From Martinezella miluonensis (lineage in GTDB: Bacteria; Pseudomonadota; Alphaproteobacteria; Rhizobiales; Rhizobiaceae): a DNA stretch of 64,000 nt. Every line of letters starts with the position of its first letter. Within the stretch, counting starts at the first letter, position 1. Shown piece by piece: positions 18,165-28,930 of this stretch. The translations under genes were made by a program, and so were the position numbers. The stretch lies in contig NZ_FMAH01000021.1 of the NCBI RefSeq assembly GCF_900094545.1, positions 39,886 through 103,885 on the forward strand. Direction: 5' to 3'. The notes beneath the pieces were generated by a model, which searched no databases, had not been told where the DNA came from, and saw only the letters and a program-made list of their open reading frames with translations.

Positions 18165-18641
18165 TCATATTTTCAGACCACCCGCCGGCCAGGCATCCGT
18201 GTCGTGATCGGGATGCTGGAAGGAAATGACCTGCTCCTGCCGGGCATAGAAATCCGGATCCTGAAGGACGGGCTTTTCGAAGATGGTCTCCACCCAGGGC
18301 AGGCGATTGGCATGGTTGACCTGGATCTGCGGGGCAAGATCGTCGCGCACGTCGAAGGCGCCGATGGCGATTTCAACGCCGCCCGGATGACGGTAGGTCA
18401 GCGGCGTGCCGCAATTCCTGCAGAAGCCGCGGTCGATATTGGCGGAGGATTGGAAATAGGTCGGCTCGCCGCGCGTCCATTCCAGGCCTTCATCCGGCGC
18501 GGTCACCAGCGCGGAGAAGAAGCTGCCGAACTGTTTCTGGCACATGCGGCAATGGCAGATCGACGGACGTCCGAGTTGACCACGAATGCGGAACCGCACC
18601 GCGCCGCATTGGCATCCTCCGCTTCTGGTGATTTCACTCAT
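18165..18641 (-). CDS. GFA-family zinc-binding protein (second of two paralogues)
   Basis: A 158-aa member of the glutathione-dependent formaldehyde-activating enzyme family. Zn-ligand Cys pairs are all present: [16 protein letters not shown] and CRNCGTPL. The C-terminal SFQHPDHDTDAWP is shared with its neighbour. Family members may bind glutathione or small thiols; no activity can be claimed from sequence. Its ATG lies 8 bases inside the upstream paralogue, so the two are co-translated. Sequence similarity to the neighbour points to a tandem duplication. Confidence 0.87.
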   Translation of the reverse strand: MSEITRSGGCQCGAVRFRIRGQLGRPSICHCRMCQKQFGSFFSALVTAPDEGLEWTRGEPTYFQSSANIDRGFCRNCGTPLTYRHPGGVEIAIGAFDVRDDLAPQIQVNHANRLPWVETIFEKPVLQDPDFYARQEQVISFQHPDHDTDAWPAGGLKI

Positions 18642-19116
18642 GGCGCTTCTCCTCTGGCCAGCTTGAGGTATCGTGATCCGGATGCTGATACGACACAACT
18701 TCGAGCACGAAGGGTGCCTGCTCCGCATCTTCTTCCGTCCTGTGTCCCGGCAGCAGATGCAGTCGGTCGACGAAATCGATCTTGGCTTCCGTGCCATATT
18801 GCACGACGGGCGGCAGCTTCGAAGGGTCGTCGAAGGCGCCTGCCGCCACGGCAATGCCATCCGGCGCTTCATAGGTCAGCGGCGTTCCGCAATCTGCGCA
18901 AAAGCCGCGCTTCACATGGTTGGACGATTGAAACGTCTTCCTCTCGCCGCGTGTCCATGCAAGCGCGGCGCCGCGCGTCGAGACCAGCGGCGCATAATAG
19001 GCGCCGAAGGCCTTCTGGCACATGCGGCAATGACAGATCGACGCATCCTTCAATTCGCCCTGCACTTGGAAGCGAACCGCGCCGCACTGGCAGCCGCCGG
19101 TGTAAGTCAGGCTCAC
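18634..19116 (-). CDS. GFA-family zinc-binding protein (first of two paralogues)
   Basis: A 160-aa GFA-domain protein with the same Cys pattern as its neighbour: [21 protein letters not shown] and CADCGTPL. The start is GTG at 19116, overlapping the cysS TGA stop (GTGA), so translation is coupled to cysS. The two GFA genes match along their whole length, including the shared [10 protein letters not shown] end, and are best read as a local duplication that later diverged. A role in formaldehyde metabolism is only a family name. Confidence 0.87.
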   Translation of the reverse strand: MSLTYTGGCQCGAVRFQVQGELKDASICHCRMCQKAFGAYYAPLVSTRGAALAWTRGERKTFQSSNHVKRGFCADCGTPLTYEAPDGIAVAAGAFDDPSKLPPVVQYGTEAKIDFVDRLHLLPGHRTEEDAEQAPFVLEVVSYQHPDHDTSSWPEEKRHE

Positions 19117-20504
19117 CGCTTGATCTCCCAGCTCGTCGTTCGCTCGCCCGTAGCCGGATCCTTGCCATCCTTCAACTGAATGCCTTCAGCCAAAAGTGCA
19201 TCGCGAAGCTTGTCGGCTTCAGCGAAGTTCTTGGCTTTGAGTAACTCCAGACGTTGGCGCACCTTGGCATCGATCTCATTGACAACAGCTTCGTCGACCT
19301 CCGCCTTCTTCGGCAGCAGGCCGAGAAGGTTGGCGCTGGCGGCGAAGGTGGGAAGGAGGCTGGCGTCGGCGTTGGCCGCTTGCGCCAGTGCATGCAGTGC
19401 CTGAATGGCGGCAACGGTGTTCAGATCGTCCCCGAGGGCGGAAAGAACCGTCGGATCCGGCGAGGCATCGCTAACGTCAGCCGCGGGCCATTTGGCAATC
19501 AGCCGCTCCGCTTCCTCGAGGCGCTTCACCGAGAAGTCGATCGGCTCGCGATAATGCGTCATCAGCATGGCAAGCCGCAGCACTTCGCCCGGCCATGTTC
19601 GGCCACCGAGTTTGTCCGTCTGCAGCAGCTCGTAGATGGTGACGAAATTGCCTTCCGATTTCGACATCTTGCGGCCTTCGACCTGCACGAAGCCGTTATG
19701 CATCCAGATATTCGCCATCGCATGCGTACCATATGCGCAACGTGACTGGGCGATTTCATTTTCATGGTGCGGGAAGATCAGATCCAGCCCGCCGCCATGA
19801 ATATCGAAGACATCGCCGAGGTAGCGGCCGCTCATGGCCGAGCATTCTATATGCCAGCCCGGACGGCCGCGGCCCCAGGGGCTTTCCCAGCCGGGTTCGT
19901 TCTCGTCGGACAGCTTCCACAGCACGAAATCGCCAGGGCTCTTCTTGTGCTCGTCGACCGCAACGCGGGCGCCCGCCTGCTGCTCATCGAGATTGCGCTT
20001 CGATAGCTGGCCGTAATCGGCCATCGACTTCGTATCGAACAGCACTTCGCCGGCCGCCCGATAGGCATGGCCCTTGGCGATCAGCGTCTCGATGATCACA
20101 ATCATCTCAGCGATACTGTCGGTCGCCCGCGGCTGCACCGTCGGCTCCAGGCAGCCGAGAGCTGTGGTGTCCTCGCGATACTGCCGCTCGGTCTTTTCCG
20201 TCACCAGCCGGATCGCCTCGTTCAGTGGCAGGTCAGGTTGATCACGCAGCGCACGCGCGTTGATCTTGTCATCGAGATCGGTGATGTTGCGGACATAGGT
20301 GACTTGGCTTTCGCCATAGGTCTGCCGCAGCAGCCGGAACAGAACGTCGAAGACGATGGCCGGGCGGGCATTGCCGATATGAGCGAAGTCATAGACCGTG
20401 GGGCCGCAGACATACATGCGGACATTGTTGCGGTCGATCGGCTGGAATTCGACCTTTTCGCGCGTCAGCGTGTTGTAGAACTTCAGTTGCGGCTCGGCGG
20501 CCAT
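19113..20504 (-). CDS. cysS: Cysteinyl-tRNA synthetase
   Basis: Charges tRNA-Cys with cysteine; essential cytosolic class I synthetase. The 463-aa protein has the HIGH-type motif AHIGNARP, the KMSKS loop ([10 protein letters not shown]) and the zinc-site residues: Cys in [10 protein letters not shown], the ECSAMS Cys, and the HHENEIAQS histidines. GGGAG 6 bases upstream supports the ATG at 20504 over an in-frame ATG 18 bases earlier. It leads a cysS-GFA-GFA operon. A strong sigma70-like promoter lies about 150 bases upstream. Confidence 0.95.
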   Translation of the reverse strand: MAAEPQLKFYNTLTREKVEFQPIDRNNVRMYVCGPTVYDFAHIGNARPAIVFDVLFRLLRQTYGESQVTYVRNITDLDDKINARALRDQPDLPLNEAIRLVTEKTERQYREDTTALGCLEPTVQPRATDSIAEMIVIIETLIAKGHAYRAAGEVLFDTKSMADYGQLSKRNLDEQQAGARVAVDEHKKSPGDFVLWKLSDENEPGWESPWGRGRPGWHIECSAMSGRYLGDVFDIHGGGLDLIFPHHENEIAQSRCAYGTHAMANIWMHNGFVQVEGRKMSKSEGNFVTIYELLQTDKLGGRTWPGEVLRLAMLMTHYREPIDFSVKRLEEAERLIAKWPAADVSDASPDPTVLSALGDDLNTVAAIQALHALAQAANADASLLPTFAASANLLGLLPKKAEVDEAVVNEIDAKVRQRLELLKAKNFAEADKLRDALLAEGIQLKDGKDPATGERTTSWEIKR

Positions 20505-20659
20505 GTCACTCTCCCAAGGCATAAATCCGAAAAAATACCGTCACCGGCAGGCCGGACGTTTGTCATCTTGGATTTTGGGAGACGAAAACGGCCAGGCCAG
20601 CGAAACGCTAGCGAATAATCTTCCGGCAGTTAATGCAGATAACCGTTTTCATGGGCGGC

Positions 20660-20689
20660 TTTATCGCGCGCCGAAAGAATTTGGTCAAG
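20660..20689 (-). promoter_or_regulatory. Predicted sigma70-type promoter of cysS
   Basis: On the minus strand, -35 CTTGAC (20684-20689), an 18-base spacer, and -10 GATAAA (20660-20665). CTTGAC is the preferred -35 in rhizobia. It predicts a leader of about 150 bases before cysS. Confidence 0.6.
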
Positions 20690-20697
20690 TGGGGAGG

Positions 20698-20727
20698 AGG
20701 CCTCTCCCGTATGGGGAGAGGGTGTTT
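20698..20727 (+). terminator. Orphan terminator-like hairpin with T-tract
   Basis: CCTCTCCC-GTAT-GGGGAGAGG is followed by GTGTTTTTTATT on the + strand. No + strand gene ends upstream. On the minus strand it lies just after the SDR gene and upstream of the cysS promoter, but there it lacks a T-tract. Confidence 0.5.
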
Positions 20728-20728
20728 T

Positions 20729-21469
20729 TTATTCCGGCATCCGATAGTCGACGAGCCTGTTCTCGCGCACGACGAAGAGCTTGCCGGTTTCGGTGACATC
20801 GGGGCCGACGAGCGGCAGGATTGCCTGGGCGACCTCGCGGGGGTGCGGCAGCGTCTCCGGATCTTCGCCGGGCATGGCCTGGGCGCGCATGGCGGTGCGG
20901 GTGGCGCCCGGATCGACGCTGGTGATGCGCAGCGGCGTGCTCTGCGTCTCCCCGGCCCAGGTGCGGGCCAGCGCCTCGACGGCGGCCTTGGATGCGGAGT
21001 AAGGCCCCCAGAAAGGCCGGCAGCGATGGGCGGCGGCCGAAGAAAGGATGACGGCGCGTCCCGCATCGGAGCGCATCAGCAGCGGCTCGACGGAGCGGAT
21101 CAACCGCCAGGTGGCGGTGACGTTGATGGTCATCACCTTTTCGAAGACCTTGGCCTCGACATGGCCGATCGGCGAGATCACGCCGAGCACGCCGGCATTG
21201 GCAACGAGGATATCGAGCTTGCCCCAGCGTTCGAAGATCGAACCGCCGAGCGCATCGATGGCGTTCATGTCGGCAAGGTCGAAGGGCACGAGCGTTGCAG
21301 ACCCACCGGCGGCCTTGATGGCGTCGTCCAGCTCCTCAAGTCCGCCGACCGTGCGGGCGCAAGCGATCACATGCGCGCCGGCCTTGGCGAGTTCCAGTGC
21401 CGTGAAATGGCCGATACCGCGCGACGCGCCGGTGACGAGGGCGATCTTGTCCTTGAGGTTGACGCTCAT
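20729..21469 (-). CDS. SDR-family NAD(P)-dependent oxidoreductase
   Basis: A 246-aa classical short-chain dehydrogenase. The nucleotide-binding TGASRGIG loop (14-21), the VANAG block, the catalytic Ser (ILSSAAAH), YSASK with Tyr and Lys, and the DPGATRT segment are all in order. The substrate cannot be inferred; it is not a FabG by its neighbours. It lies downstream of purF on the same strand, separated by a terminator-like hairpin. Confidence 0.85.
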   Translation of the reverse strand: MSVNLKDKIALVTGASRGIGHFTALELAKAGAHVIACARTVGGLEELDDAIKAAGGSATLVPFDLADMNAIDALGGSIFERWGKLDILVANAGVLGVISPIGHVEAKVFEKVMTINVTATWRLIRSVEPLLMRSDAGRAVILSSAAAHRCRPFWGPYSASKAAVEALARTWAGETQSTPLRITSVDPGATRTAMRAQAMPGEDPETLPHPREVAQAILPLVGPDVTETGKLFVVRENRLVDYRMPE

Positions 21470-21501
21470 GCTGTCTTGATCCGAATGCTATGGGGAGGAA
21501 A

Positions 21502-21520
21502 GGGGCGAAAAAGCGCCCCC
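21502..21520 (-). terminator. Terminator between purF and the SDR gene
   Basis: GGGGCG and CGCCCC pair around an A-rich (on minus, T-rich) 6-base loop, and the minus strand continues with TTTCC. It sits 20 bp after the purF stop. Confidence 0.55.
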
Positions 21521-21540
21521 TTGTCAGCCGTTACCGCGGG

Positions 21541-23025
21541 TCAGCCGTTGCTGGCAAGCATGGAGAGCTTGCGCACGTTGCTGGTGCTTTCCCGGTCGAG
21601 CAGACGCGTCGGGTAATCGCCGGTGAAGTAGTGATCGGTGAATTGCGGCTGCGCATTGTCGCGTGGCTCGCCGCCGACAGCCCTGTAGAGCCCGTCGATC
21701 GACAGGAACTCGAGGGAATCGGCGCCGATGAAATCGCACATGGCCTTCAGGCTGTTGTACTGGTTGGCGAGCAGCTTGTCGGCATCCGGCGTGTCGATGC
21801 CGTAGAAGTCCGGATGGAAGATCATCGGGCTGGCGACGCGGATATGCACTTCGCTGGCGCCGGCATCGCGGATCATCTGCACGATCTTCACGGAGGTCGT
21901 GCCGCGCACGATGGAATCATCAACAAGCACGACACGCTTGCCCTCTATGATGGCGCGGTTGGCGGAATGCTTGAGCTTCACGCCGAAAGCGCGGATCTGC
22001 TGCGTCGGCTCGATGAAGGTGCGGCCGACATAATGGTTGCGGATAATGCCGAGCTCGAAGGGAATGCCGCTCGCCTGCGCATAGCCGATGGCAGCGGGCG
22101 TGCCGCCATCCGGCACCGGCACGACCAGATCGGCTGCGATAGGCGCTTCCTTGGCGAGGTTGATCCCCATGTTCTTGCGGGCGGCATAGACGTTGCGGCC
22201 GCCGACGACGGAATCGGGGCGGGCGAAATAGACATATTCGAACAGGCAGAGGCGCTCGGGCTGGGAAACTTCCGGTTTGCGGGCGTCGATGGTGATTGAG
22301 CCGTCCGGCTGGATCTCGCAGATGATGACCTCGCCGTTTTCGACGTCGCGGATGTATTTCGCGCCGATGATATCGAGAGCACAGGTCTCCGAGCAGAAGA
22401 TCGGCTTGCCGTCGAGTTCGCCCATGACCAAAGGCCGGATGCCGATCGGGTCGCGGGCGGCGATCAGCTTCGTGCGCGTCATGGCGAGCATCGAATAGCC
22501 GCCTTCCATCTGCCTGATCGCATCGATGAAGCGATCGGAAGAAGACGCTTGCTTGGAGCGGGCGATGAGATGCAGGACGACTTCGGTATCCGACGTCGAC
22601 TGACAGATGGCGCCGTCGGCGATCAGCTGCCGGCGCATGGTCAGGCCGTTGGTGAAGTTGCCGTTGTGAGCGATGGCGATGCCGCCGACTTCCAGCTCGG
22701 CAAACAGCGGCTGGACGTTGCGCAGGATGGTTTCGCCTGTCGTCGAATAGCGTACATGGCCGATAGAGCGATCGCCGGGCAGGCGGGCGAGGGTGGCCGG
22801 ATCGGTATAGTGATCGCCGACAAGGCCCATGCGCCGTTCGGAATGGAAGCGCTGACCATCGAAGGAGACGATGCCGGCCGCTTCCTGGCCGCGATGCTGC
22901 AGGGCGTGCAGGCCGAGTGCCGTCAGCGTTGCCGCATCGGGGTGCCCCAGAATGCCGAAGACGCCACATTCCTCGTGCAGAGTGTCGCCGTCGATATCAT
23001 TCTCGATGGAGAGGGAATGGTTCAT
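21541..23025 (-). CDS. purF: Amidophosphoribosyltransferase
   Basis: Catalyses the first committed step of purine synthesis: glutamine plus PRPP to phosphoribosylamine. The 494-aa protein has a short propeptide followed by the nucleophile Cys in EECGVFGI (about residue 20). The glutaminase domain has HVRYSTTGE and AHNGNFTNG. The PRPP-binding loop is VLVDDSIVRGTTS. C-terminal Cys residues could hold an Fe-S cluster as in the Bacillus-type enzymes. It lies downstream of cvpA, as in many bacteria, with a perfect 12-bp inverted repeat between them. Confidence 0.95.
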   Translation of the reverse strand: MNHSLSIENDIDGDTLHEECGVFGILGHPDAATLTALGLHALQHRGQEAAGIVSFDGQRFHSERRMGLVGDHYTDPATLARLPGDRSIGHVRYSTTGETILRNVQPLFAELEVGGIAIAHNGNFTNGLTMRRQLIADGAICQSTSDTEVVLHLIARSKQASSSDRFIDAIRQMEGGYSMLAMTRTKLIAARDPIGIRPLVMGELDGKPIFCSETCALDIIGAKYIRDVENGEVIICEIQPDGSITIDARKPEVSQPERLCLFEYVYFARPDSVVGGRNVYAARKNMGINLAKEAPIAADLVVPVPDGGTPAAIGYAQASGIPFELGIIRNHYVGRTFIEPTQQIRAFGVKLKHSANRAIIEGKRVVLVDDSIVRGTTSVKIVQMIRDAGASEVHIRVASPMIFHPDFYGIDTPDADKLLANQYNSLKAMCDFIGADSLEFLSIDGLYRAVGGEPRDNAQPQFTDHYFTGDYPTRLLDRESTSNVRKLSMLASNG

Positions 23026-23091
23026 GGCTGCTGGCCTTTGCTCTCAACGTGGGCGGAACGGGCGGCGTCACGACTGACTATTAAAATAGCT

Positions 23092-23128
23092 GAAAATCCG
23101 GCCGGAAAATATATCGGGCCGGATTTTC
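23092..23128. terminator. Perfect 12-bp inverted repeat between cvpA and purF
   Basis: GAAAATCCGGCC (23092-23103) pairs with GGCCGGATTTTC (23117-23128) around a 13-base loop. On the + strand it is followed by CGTTTTTC. It may be an attenuator or terminator between the two minus-strand genes, or an imperfect bidirectional signal. Confidence 0.55.
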
Positions 23129-23188
23129 GTTTTTCATGCCGCTCACATGGCGATTATCGCGCGGCGGGTCAAGCCTGTAAACGCCTTG

Positions 23189-23812
23189 TCAGTGGTTTGT
23201 CTGCGGCGCCGGTGCGTCGTCGGAGGGCGCTGTATCGTTCGGCGTGGCGTTGTCGCCGCCTTCCTGAGGCTGCGCATGTTGCTGCTGATTGGGTGCGATC
23301 TTGTTGATGATCTCGGGCGGCAGCATCGCCTGGACGTTGTCGGGAAGCGCCGATTTCAGCTTCTCGACCATCGAATCGAGGAATGGCTTCGACTTGGCGT
23401 TGTTGACCCAGCCCGGCCGGGCGGCGGGTGCCACGAGCCAGTTCCAGAAGGCGACCACGACAACCATCAGCAGCAGGCCGCGAGCCGCGCCGAACAGGAA
23501 GCCCAGCGTCCGGTCGAGCGCACCGATACGGCTGTCGATGATGAAATCGGCGATCCGGATGGTGATAAAGGAAATGATGATCAGCGCCAGCAGGAAGATG
23601 ACGCCGGCCGAAGCGATCGTCGCGATCTTGGTATCGGCCTTGTACTGCAGCGCATAGGGAAGAAGCAGAGGGTAGAGATAGTAAGCAGCGACGGCGGAGC
23701 CGCCCCAGCTGACGATCGAGAGAATTTCGCGGGAAAAGCCGCGAACCATGGCCAGAACGGCGGAAAACAGTAGAACGCCGATAACAATACCGTCGAAAAT
23801 CGTAATGGGCAT
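23189..23812 (-). CDS. cvpA: CvpA family inner-membrane protein
   Basis: A 207-aa membrane protein with four predicted helices in residues 1 to about 130 (MPITIFDGIVIGVLLFSAV, then FGAARGLLLMVVVVAF) and a polar, Gln/Asp/Pro-rich cytosolic tail. The RGFSREILSIVSW block is typical of the family. CvpA is linked to colicin V export and envelope stress; its neighbour purF is a long-conserved association. Start and length match family members. Confidence 0.9.
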   Translation of the reverse strand: MPITIFDGIVIGVLLFSAVLAMVRGFSREILSIVSWGGSAVAAYYLYPLLLPYALQYKADTKIATIASAGVIFLLALIIISFITIRIADFIIDSRIGALDRTLGFLFGAARGLLLMVVVVAFWNWLVAPAARPGWVNNAKSKPFLDSMVEKLKSALPDNVQAMLPPEIINKIAPNQQQHAQPQEGGDNATPNDTAPSDDAPAPQTNH

Positions 23813-23902
23813 GTATAATCCACTTCAAGACTTGCCGCGCCATGTGGCGGGCATCGGCCTCAGTATGAGCCTCTTCTACGTCAAGGACGGCTGAAGTATG
23901 GC

Positions 23903-25306
<1,404 letters not shown>

Positions 25307-25460
25307 CGAATGCTGTTCTCAAAGTTCAATTGCTCCGCTTTTCGCAGCGAATCGCGTCGGCCGCCAGATAATGTCTTTCGCGGCCTATCAAAACTAATGA
25401 TTTCCGTATCAGCGGCGATCGTGCGAACCTTTATGCTGGCCTTTTTACGGATGATGACGG

Positions 25461-26096
25461 ATGTTCGACTACTCGCTTGCCCACTGGATCGCTTTTCTGA
25501 CCGCCGCGACGCTGCTCAATCTGTCGCCGGGTCCGGACATCGCCTTTATTCTAGGTCACACGATCCGAAGCGGCATGCGCTCCGGTTTCGCGGCTCTGTT
25601 CGGCATATGGAGCGGCGCATGCCTGCATGTGCTGATGGCGGCTGCCGGCCTGTCGGCGATCCTGGCCGCTTCGGCGCTTGCGTTCTCGACGGTCAAATGG
25701 GTCGGTGCCGCCTATCTCATCTGGCTCGGCATACAGGCGCTGCGCTCGAAGGGTGAGGGGCCCTGGATCAAGGAGGCCGGCAAGGCCTTATCCTTTGGCC
25801 GCATCTATCGCCAAGGCATCATGGTTTCGTTGCTCAACCCGAAGGTCGCAATCTTCTTTCTCGCGTTCCTGCCGCAGTTTGTCGTCGAAGGCGCCGGCCC
25901 GGTCTGGGCGCAGCTTTTGCTGCATGGCAGCCTGATCATCGTCGTTGCTGCCTTCATCGAGCCGCCGCTCATCCTTCTCGGCGGTCGCCTGACCGAGGCC
26001 CTCAGGCGCAATCGCAGCCTCGGGCTTTGGCTCGACCGCGGCCTTGGCACGTTGTTCGTCGCGCTCGGCGTCCGCTTGGCAATCAGCGCTCGCTAG
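25461..26096 (+). CDS. LysE/RhtB family amino-acid exporter
   Basis: A 211-aa inner-membrane exporter with six predicted helices. The family block NLSPGPDIAFILGHTIRSG (residues 20-38) and the following GFAALFGIWSG are both present. It probably exports amino acids or related metabolites; the substrate cannot be told. No LysG-type regulator is adjacent. It converges on alr; a short hairpin (TTTCCGCC/GGCGGAAA at 26123-26140) lies between them. Confidence 0.9.
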   Translation: MFDYSLAHWIAFLTAATLLNLSPGPDIAFILGHTIRSGMRSGFAALFGIWSGACLHVLMAAAGLSAILAASALAFSTVKWVGAAYLIWLGIQALRSKGEGPWIKEAGKALSFGRIYRQGIMVSLLNPKVAIFFLAFLPQFVVEGAGPVWAQLLLHGSLIIVVAAFIEPPLILLGGRLTEALRRNRSLGLWLDRGLGTLFVALGVRLAISAR

Positions 26097-26122
26097 AGCG
26101 CTGACCACGAAGTGGGTAGCGG

Positions 26123-26140
26123 TTTCCGCCTCGGCGGAAA
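26123..26140. terminator. Short hairpin between convergent lysE-family and alr genes
   Basis: TTTCCGCC and GGCGGAAA pair around a tiny loop. No T-tract follows on either strand, so termination is uncertain. Confidence 0.35.
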
Positions 26141-26156
26141 TGCTTCAATAACAGGG

Positions 26157-27320
26157 CTATTCCTCGATTTCTTCCGAGATATACCGCCGCTCGTGCCGCA
26201 GTCCCATGCTCGTCAGCATCTCGTAGCCGATCGTGCCGGCTGCTCGAGCTGCATCGTCAACCAGAACGTTGCTGCCGAAGAGTTCGATATAGTCGCCGGC
26301 ACGGACCAGGTTTTCCGGCAGGTCAGTCACATCGAAGATGGTGAGGTCCATGGTGATACGGCCAGCAACCGGCACCTTGTGCCCGGCAACGAAGCCGTGA
26401 CCGGCAGCGACGTCGGTTTGCCGCAGCGGAACGCCGGCGCTTGACAGGCTGCGCATGTAGCCGTCCGCATAACCGGCAGAGACGATCGCCAACCGGCTAT
26501 CGCGCGTCAACCGAAGCGCACGGCCATAGCCCACCGTCTCACCCGCCTTGACGGAGCGGGTCTGGATGATCCGAGCCTCGGCCGTTGCCACCGGGCGCAT
26601 CGGATTGGCGATACCGGGGACGGCTTCGCCGCCATAGGTGGCGATACCGGGGCGCGTGAGATCGAAATGATATTCCGGCCCAAGAAAGATGCCGGCTGAA
26701 TTGGCAAGGCTTGCCTCGATCCCCTCGAACGCGGCGCTCACCTTGCGGAAGGCCTCGAGCTGCTGCCGGTTCATCGGATTGGAGGGATCGTCGCCGCACG
26801 CAAGGTGGCTCATGACAAGCACCGGCGCGAAGCTTGCCGGGCGGGAAACGTCATCGGCAAGCGCGATCGCATCCTCCATCGGCAGGCCGAGCCGATTGAA
26901 GCCGGTGTCGACCTGCAATGCGCAGGGATAGTCGCCATACTCTGATAGCACCGACATCCAGAAGGTCAGCTGCTCTTCCGAGGCGATGACGGGAACCAGA
27001 TCGTTTTCGAAGAACGTCCGTTCCATCCCCGGCCAGATGCCGCAAAGCACGAAGATCCGTGCTTCCGGCGCGTAGAGCCGCAAGGTCGCGCCTTCATCGG
27101 CGGTGGCGACGAAGAAATCGCGGGCGCCGACCGAGTAGAGGGTTTCGCCGACGTCCTCGATCCCGAGCCCGTAGGCGTCGGCCTTGACGACGGCGGCGGT
27201 GCGGGCTCTTCCCGATCGGTAGGCCATGTCGCGCCAGTTTTCGACGAGAGCGCCGAGATCCACCGTCAGTCGCAGGCCCGCGGAAGCGAAAGCGTCATAG
27301 TCATCGAAATTGTCTGTCAT
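26157..27320 (-). CDS. alr: Alanine racemase
   Basis: Pyridoxal-phosphate enzyme that interconverts L- and D-alanine for peptidoglycan. The 387-aa protein has K46 in VVKADAYGLG forming the PLP Schiff base, and the catalytic Tyr in SAGYADGYMRS of the C-terminal beta domain. It sits downstream of dnaB on the same strand, but the dnaB terminator between them suggests separate transcription. A biosynthetic rather than catabolic role is likely, as no dadA is nearby. Confidence 0.93.
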   Translation of the reverse strand: MTDNFDDYDAFASAGLRLTVDLGALVENWRDMAYRSGRARTAAVVKADAYGLGIEDVGETLYSVGARDFFVATADEGATLRLYAPEARIFVLCGIWPGMERTFFENDLVPVIASEEQLTFWMSVLSEYGDYPCALQVDTGFNRLGLPMEDAIALADDVSRPASFAPVLVMSHLACGDDPSNPMNRQQLEAFRKVSAAFEGIEASLANSAGIFLGPEYHFDLTRPGIATYGGEAVPGIANPMRPVATAEARIIQTRSVKAGETVGYGRALRLTRDSRLAIVSAGYADGYMRSLSSAGVPLRQTDVAAGHGFVAGHKVPVAGRITMDLTIFDVTDLPENLVRAGDYIELFGSNVLVDDAARAAGTIGYEMLTSMGLRHERRYISEEIEE

Positions 27321-27387
27321 GGAGCCGCCTTAACGAAGAAATGGCCGGAGGTGATGTCGCTCCGGCCAGGATAATGATCATCGATGA

Positions 27388-27421
27388 AAAGAAAAAGTAC
27401 TGCGGCGCACATATGCGCCGC
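27388..27421 (-). terminator. Rho-independent terminator of dnaB
   Basis: GCGGCGCA (27402-27409) pairs with TGCGCCGC (27414-27421) around CATA. On the minus strand it is followed by AGTACTTTTTCTTTTC. It lies 12 bp after the dnaB stop. Confidence 0.85.
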
Positions 27422-27433
27422 CAAGCGCCTTTG

Positions 27434-28930
27434 TCAGTGCTCTTCGTATTGAATGAACGAAGAATCGGCGAGATCGGCAAAGCGGGTGAATTCCGACTGG
27501 AACGCGAGCCTCACGGTGCCCGTGGGTCCATGGCGCTGCTTGGCGATGATCACGTCGGCCGTACCCTTCACGCGCTCGAACTGGGCTTCCCATTCGGCAT
27601 ATTTAGGATCGTTGATATCGCGTGGCTCGGCATTCTTGACGTAGTACTCCTCGCGGAACACGAAGAGTACGACGTCGGCGTCCTGCTCGATGGAACCGGA
27701 TTCACGAAGGTCGGAAAGCTGCGGGCGCTTGTCTTCGCGGCTTTCGACAGCACGTGAGAGCTGGGAGAGCGCGATGATCGGAACGTTCAGCTCCTTGCCG
27801 AGCGCCTTCAGGCCGGTGGTGATCTGGGTGATTTCCTGGACGCGGTTCTCGTTCGACTTCCCCGAGCCGGTCATCAGCTGAACGTAGTCGACCACCAGAA
27901 CATCGAGGCCGCGCTGCCGCTTCAGACGGCGCGCGCGCGCGGACAATTGTGCGATCGAGATACCGCCGGTCTGGTCGATATAAAGCGGCACCTTCTGCAT
28001 CATCATCGAGCATGCCACCAGCTTCTCGAAATCCGCATCGTTGATGTCGCCGCGGCGGATTTTCGACGAGGAGACTTCCGTCTGCTCGGAGATGATACGG
28101 GTGGCGAGCTGTTCAGAAGACATTTCCAGCGAGTAGAAGCCGACGACACCGCCGTTCTTAGCCTTGGTGGAACCATCCGCCTGTACTTCGCCTTCAAAGG
28201 AGGCGGCGATATTATAGGCGATGTTGGTGGCGAGCGAGGTCTTGCCCATGCCGGGACGGCCCGCAAGGACGATCAAGTCGGAGCGCTGCAGGCCACCCAT
28301 TTTGCTGTCCAGCGAGTGGATGCCGGTGGAGATACCCGATAGACCGCCGTCTCGCTCCTTGGCGACTGCCGCCATGTCGATCGCCAGCGCCACGGCATCG
28401 TTGAAGGCCTGGAAGCCGCCGTCGTAGCGGCCGTTTTCGGCAAGTTCGAACAGCCGTCGCTCGGTGTCTTCGATCTGCGTCTGCGGCGGCATGTCGAGCG
28501 GTGCATCGAAGGCGATGTTGACCATATCCTCGCCGATGGTGATCAGCGCCCGGCGCAGCGCCAGGTCGTAGATGGCGCGGCCATAATCCTCGGCATTGAT
28601 GATCGACACGGCTTCGACGGCGAGACGCGCCAGATATTGCGCGACCGTCATGTCGCCGACCTTTTCGTCCGCAGGCACGAAGCTCTTGATGGTCACCGGA
28701 TTGGCCGTCTTGCCCATGCGGATGATGTCGCCGGCGACCTCGAAGATCTTCCGGTGCAGCGGCTCATAGAGATGGATTGGCTTCAGGAAGTCGGAGACGC
28801 GGTAATAGGCATCGTTATTGACGAGGATGGCACCGAGCAGAGCCTGCTCCGCCTCGATATTGTTGGGCGCTTCGCGATAATGCTGTTCGGCGGGAGCAAT
28901 GGCGGCGAGCTTGCGCGCAGCTTCGTTCAT
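27434..28930 (-). CDS. dnaB: Replicative DNA helicase DnaB
   Basis: Hexameric helicase that unwinds the replication fork. The 498-aa protein has an N-terminal primase-interacting domain (PPNIEAEQALLGA-type block near residue 24) and a C-terminal RecA-like motor with Walker A (GRPGMGKTS), LFVVDY-type Walker B (VLVVDYVQLM) and the QLSRAVESREDKRP arginine-finger region. No intein is seen in the P-loop or elsewhere. It is followed by its own terminator and preceded by a 350-bp intergenic region divergent from the efflux operon. Confidence 0.95.
   Translation of the reverse strand: MNEAARKLAAIAPAEQHYREAPNNIEAEQALLGAILVNNDAYYRVSDFLKPIHLYEPLHRKIFEVAGDIIRMGKTANPVTIKSFVPADEKVGDMTVAQYLARLAVEAVSIINAEDYGRAIYDLALRRALITIGEDMVNIAFDAPLDMPPQTQIEDTERRLFELAENGRYDGGFQAFNDAVALAIDMAAVAKERDGGLSGISTGIHSLDSKMGGLQRSDLIVLAGRPGMGKTSLATNIAYNIAASFEGEVQADGSTKAKNGGVVGFYSLEMSSEQLATRIISEQTEVSSSKIRRGDINDADFEKLVACSMMMQKVPLYIDQTGGISIAQLSARARRLKRQRGLDVLVVDYVQLMTGSGKSNENRVQEITQITTGLKALGKELNVPIIALSQLSRAVESREDKRPQLSDLRESGSIEQDADVVLFVFREEYYVKNAEPRDINDPKYAEWEAQFERVKGTADVIIAKQRHGPTGTVRLAFQSEFTRFADLADSSFIQYEEH

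Noticed and set aside
20630..20675. A tiny frame MKTVICINCRKIIR on the minus strand upstream of cysS
   Set aside because: Only 14 codons, and its ATG lies within or before the predicted cysS transcription start. The CxxC could be chance.
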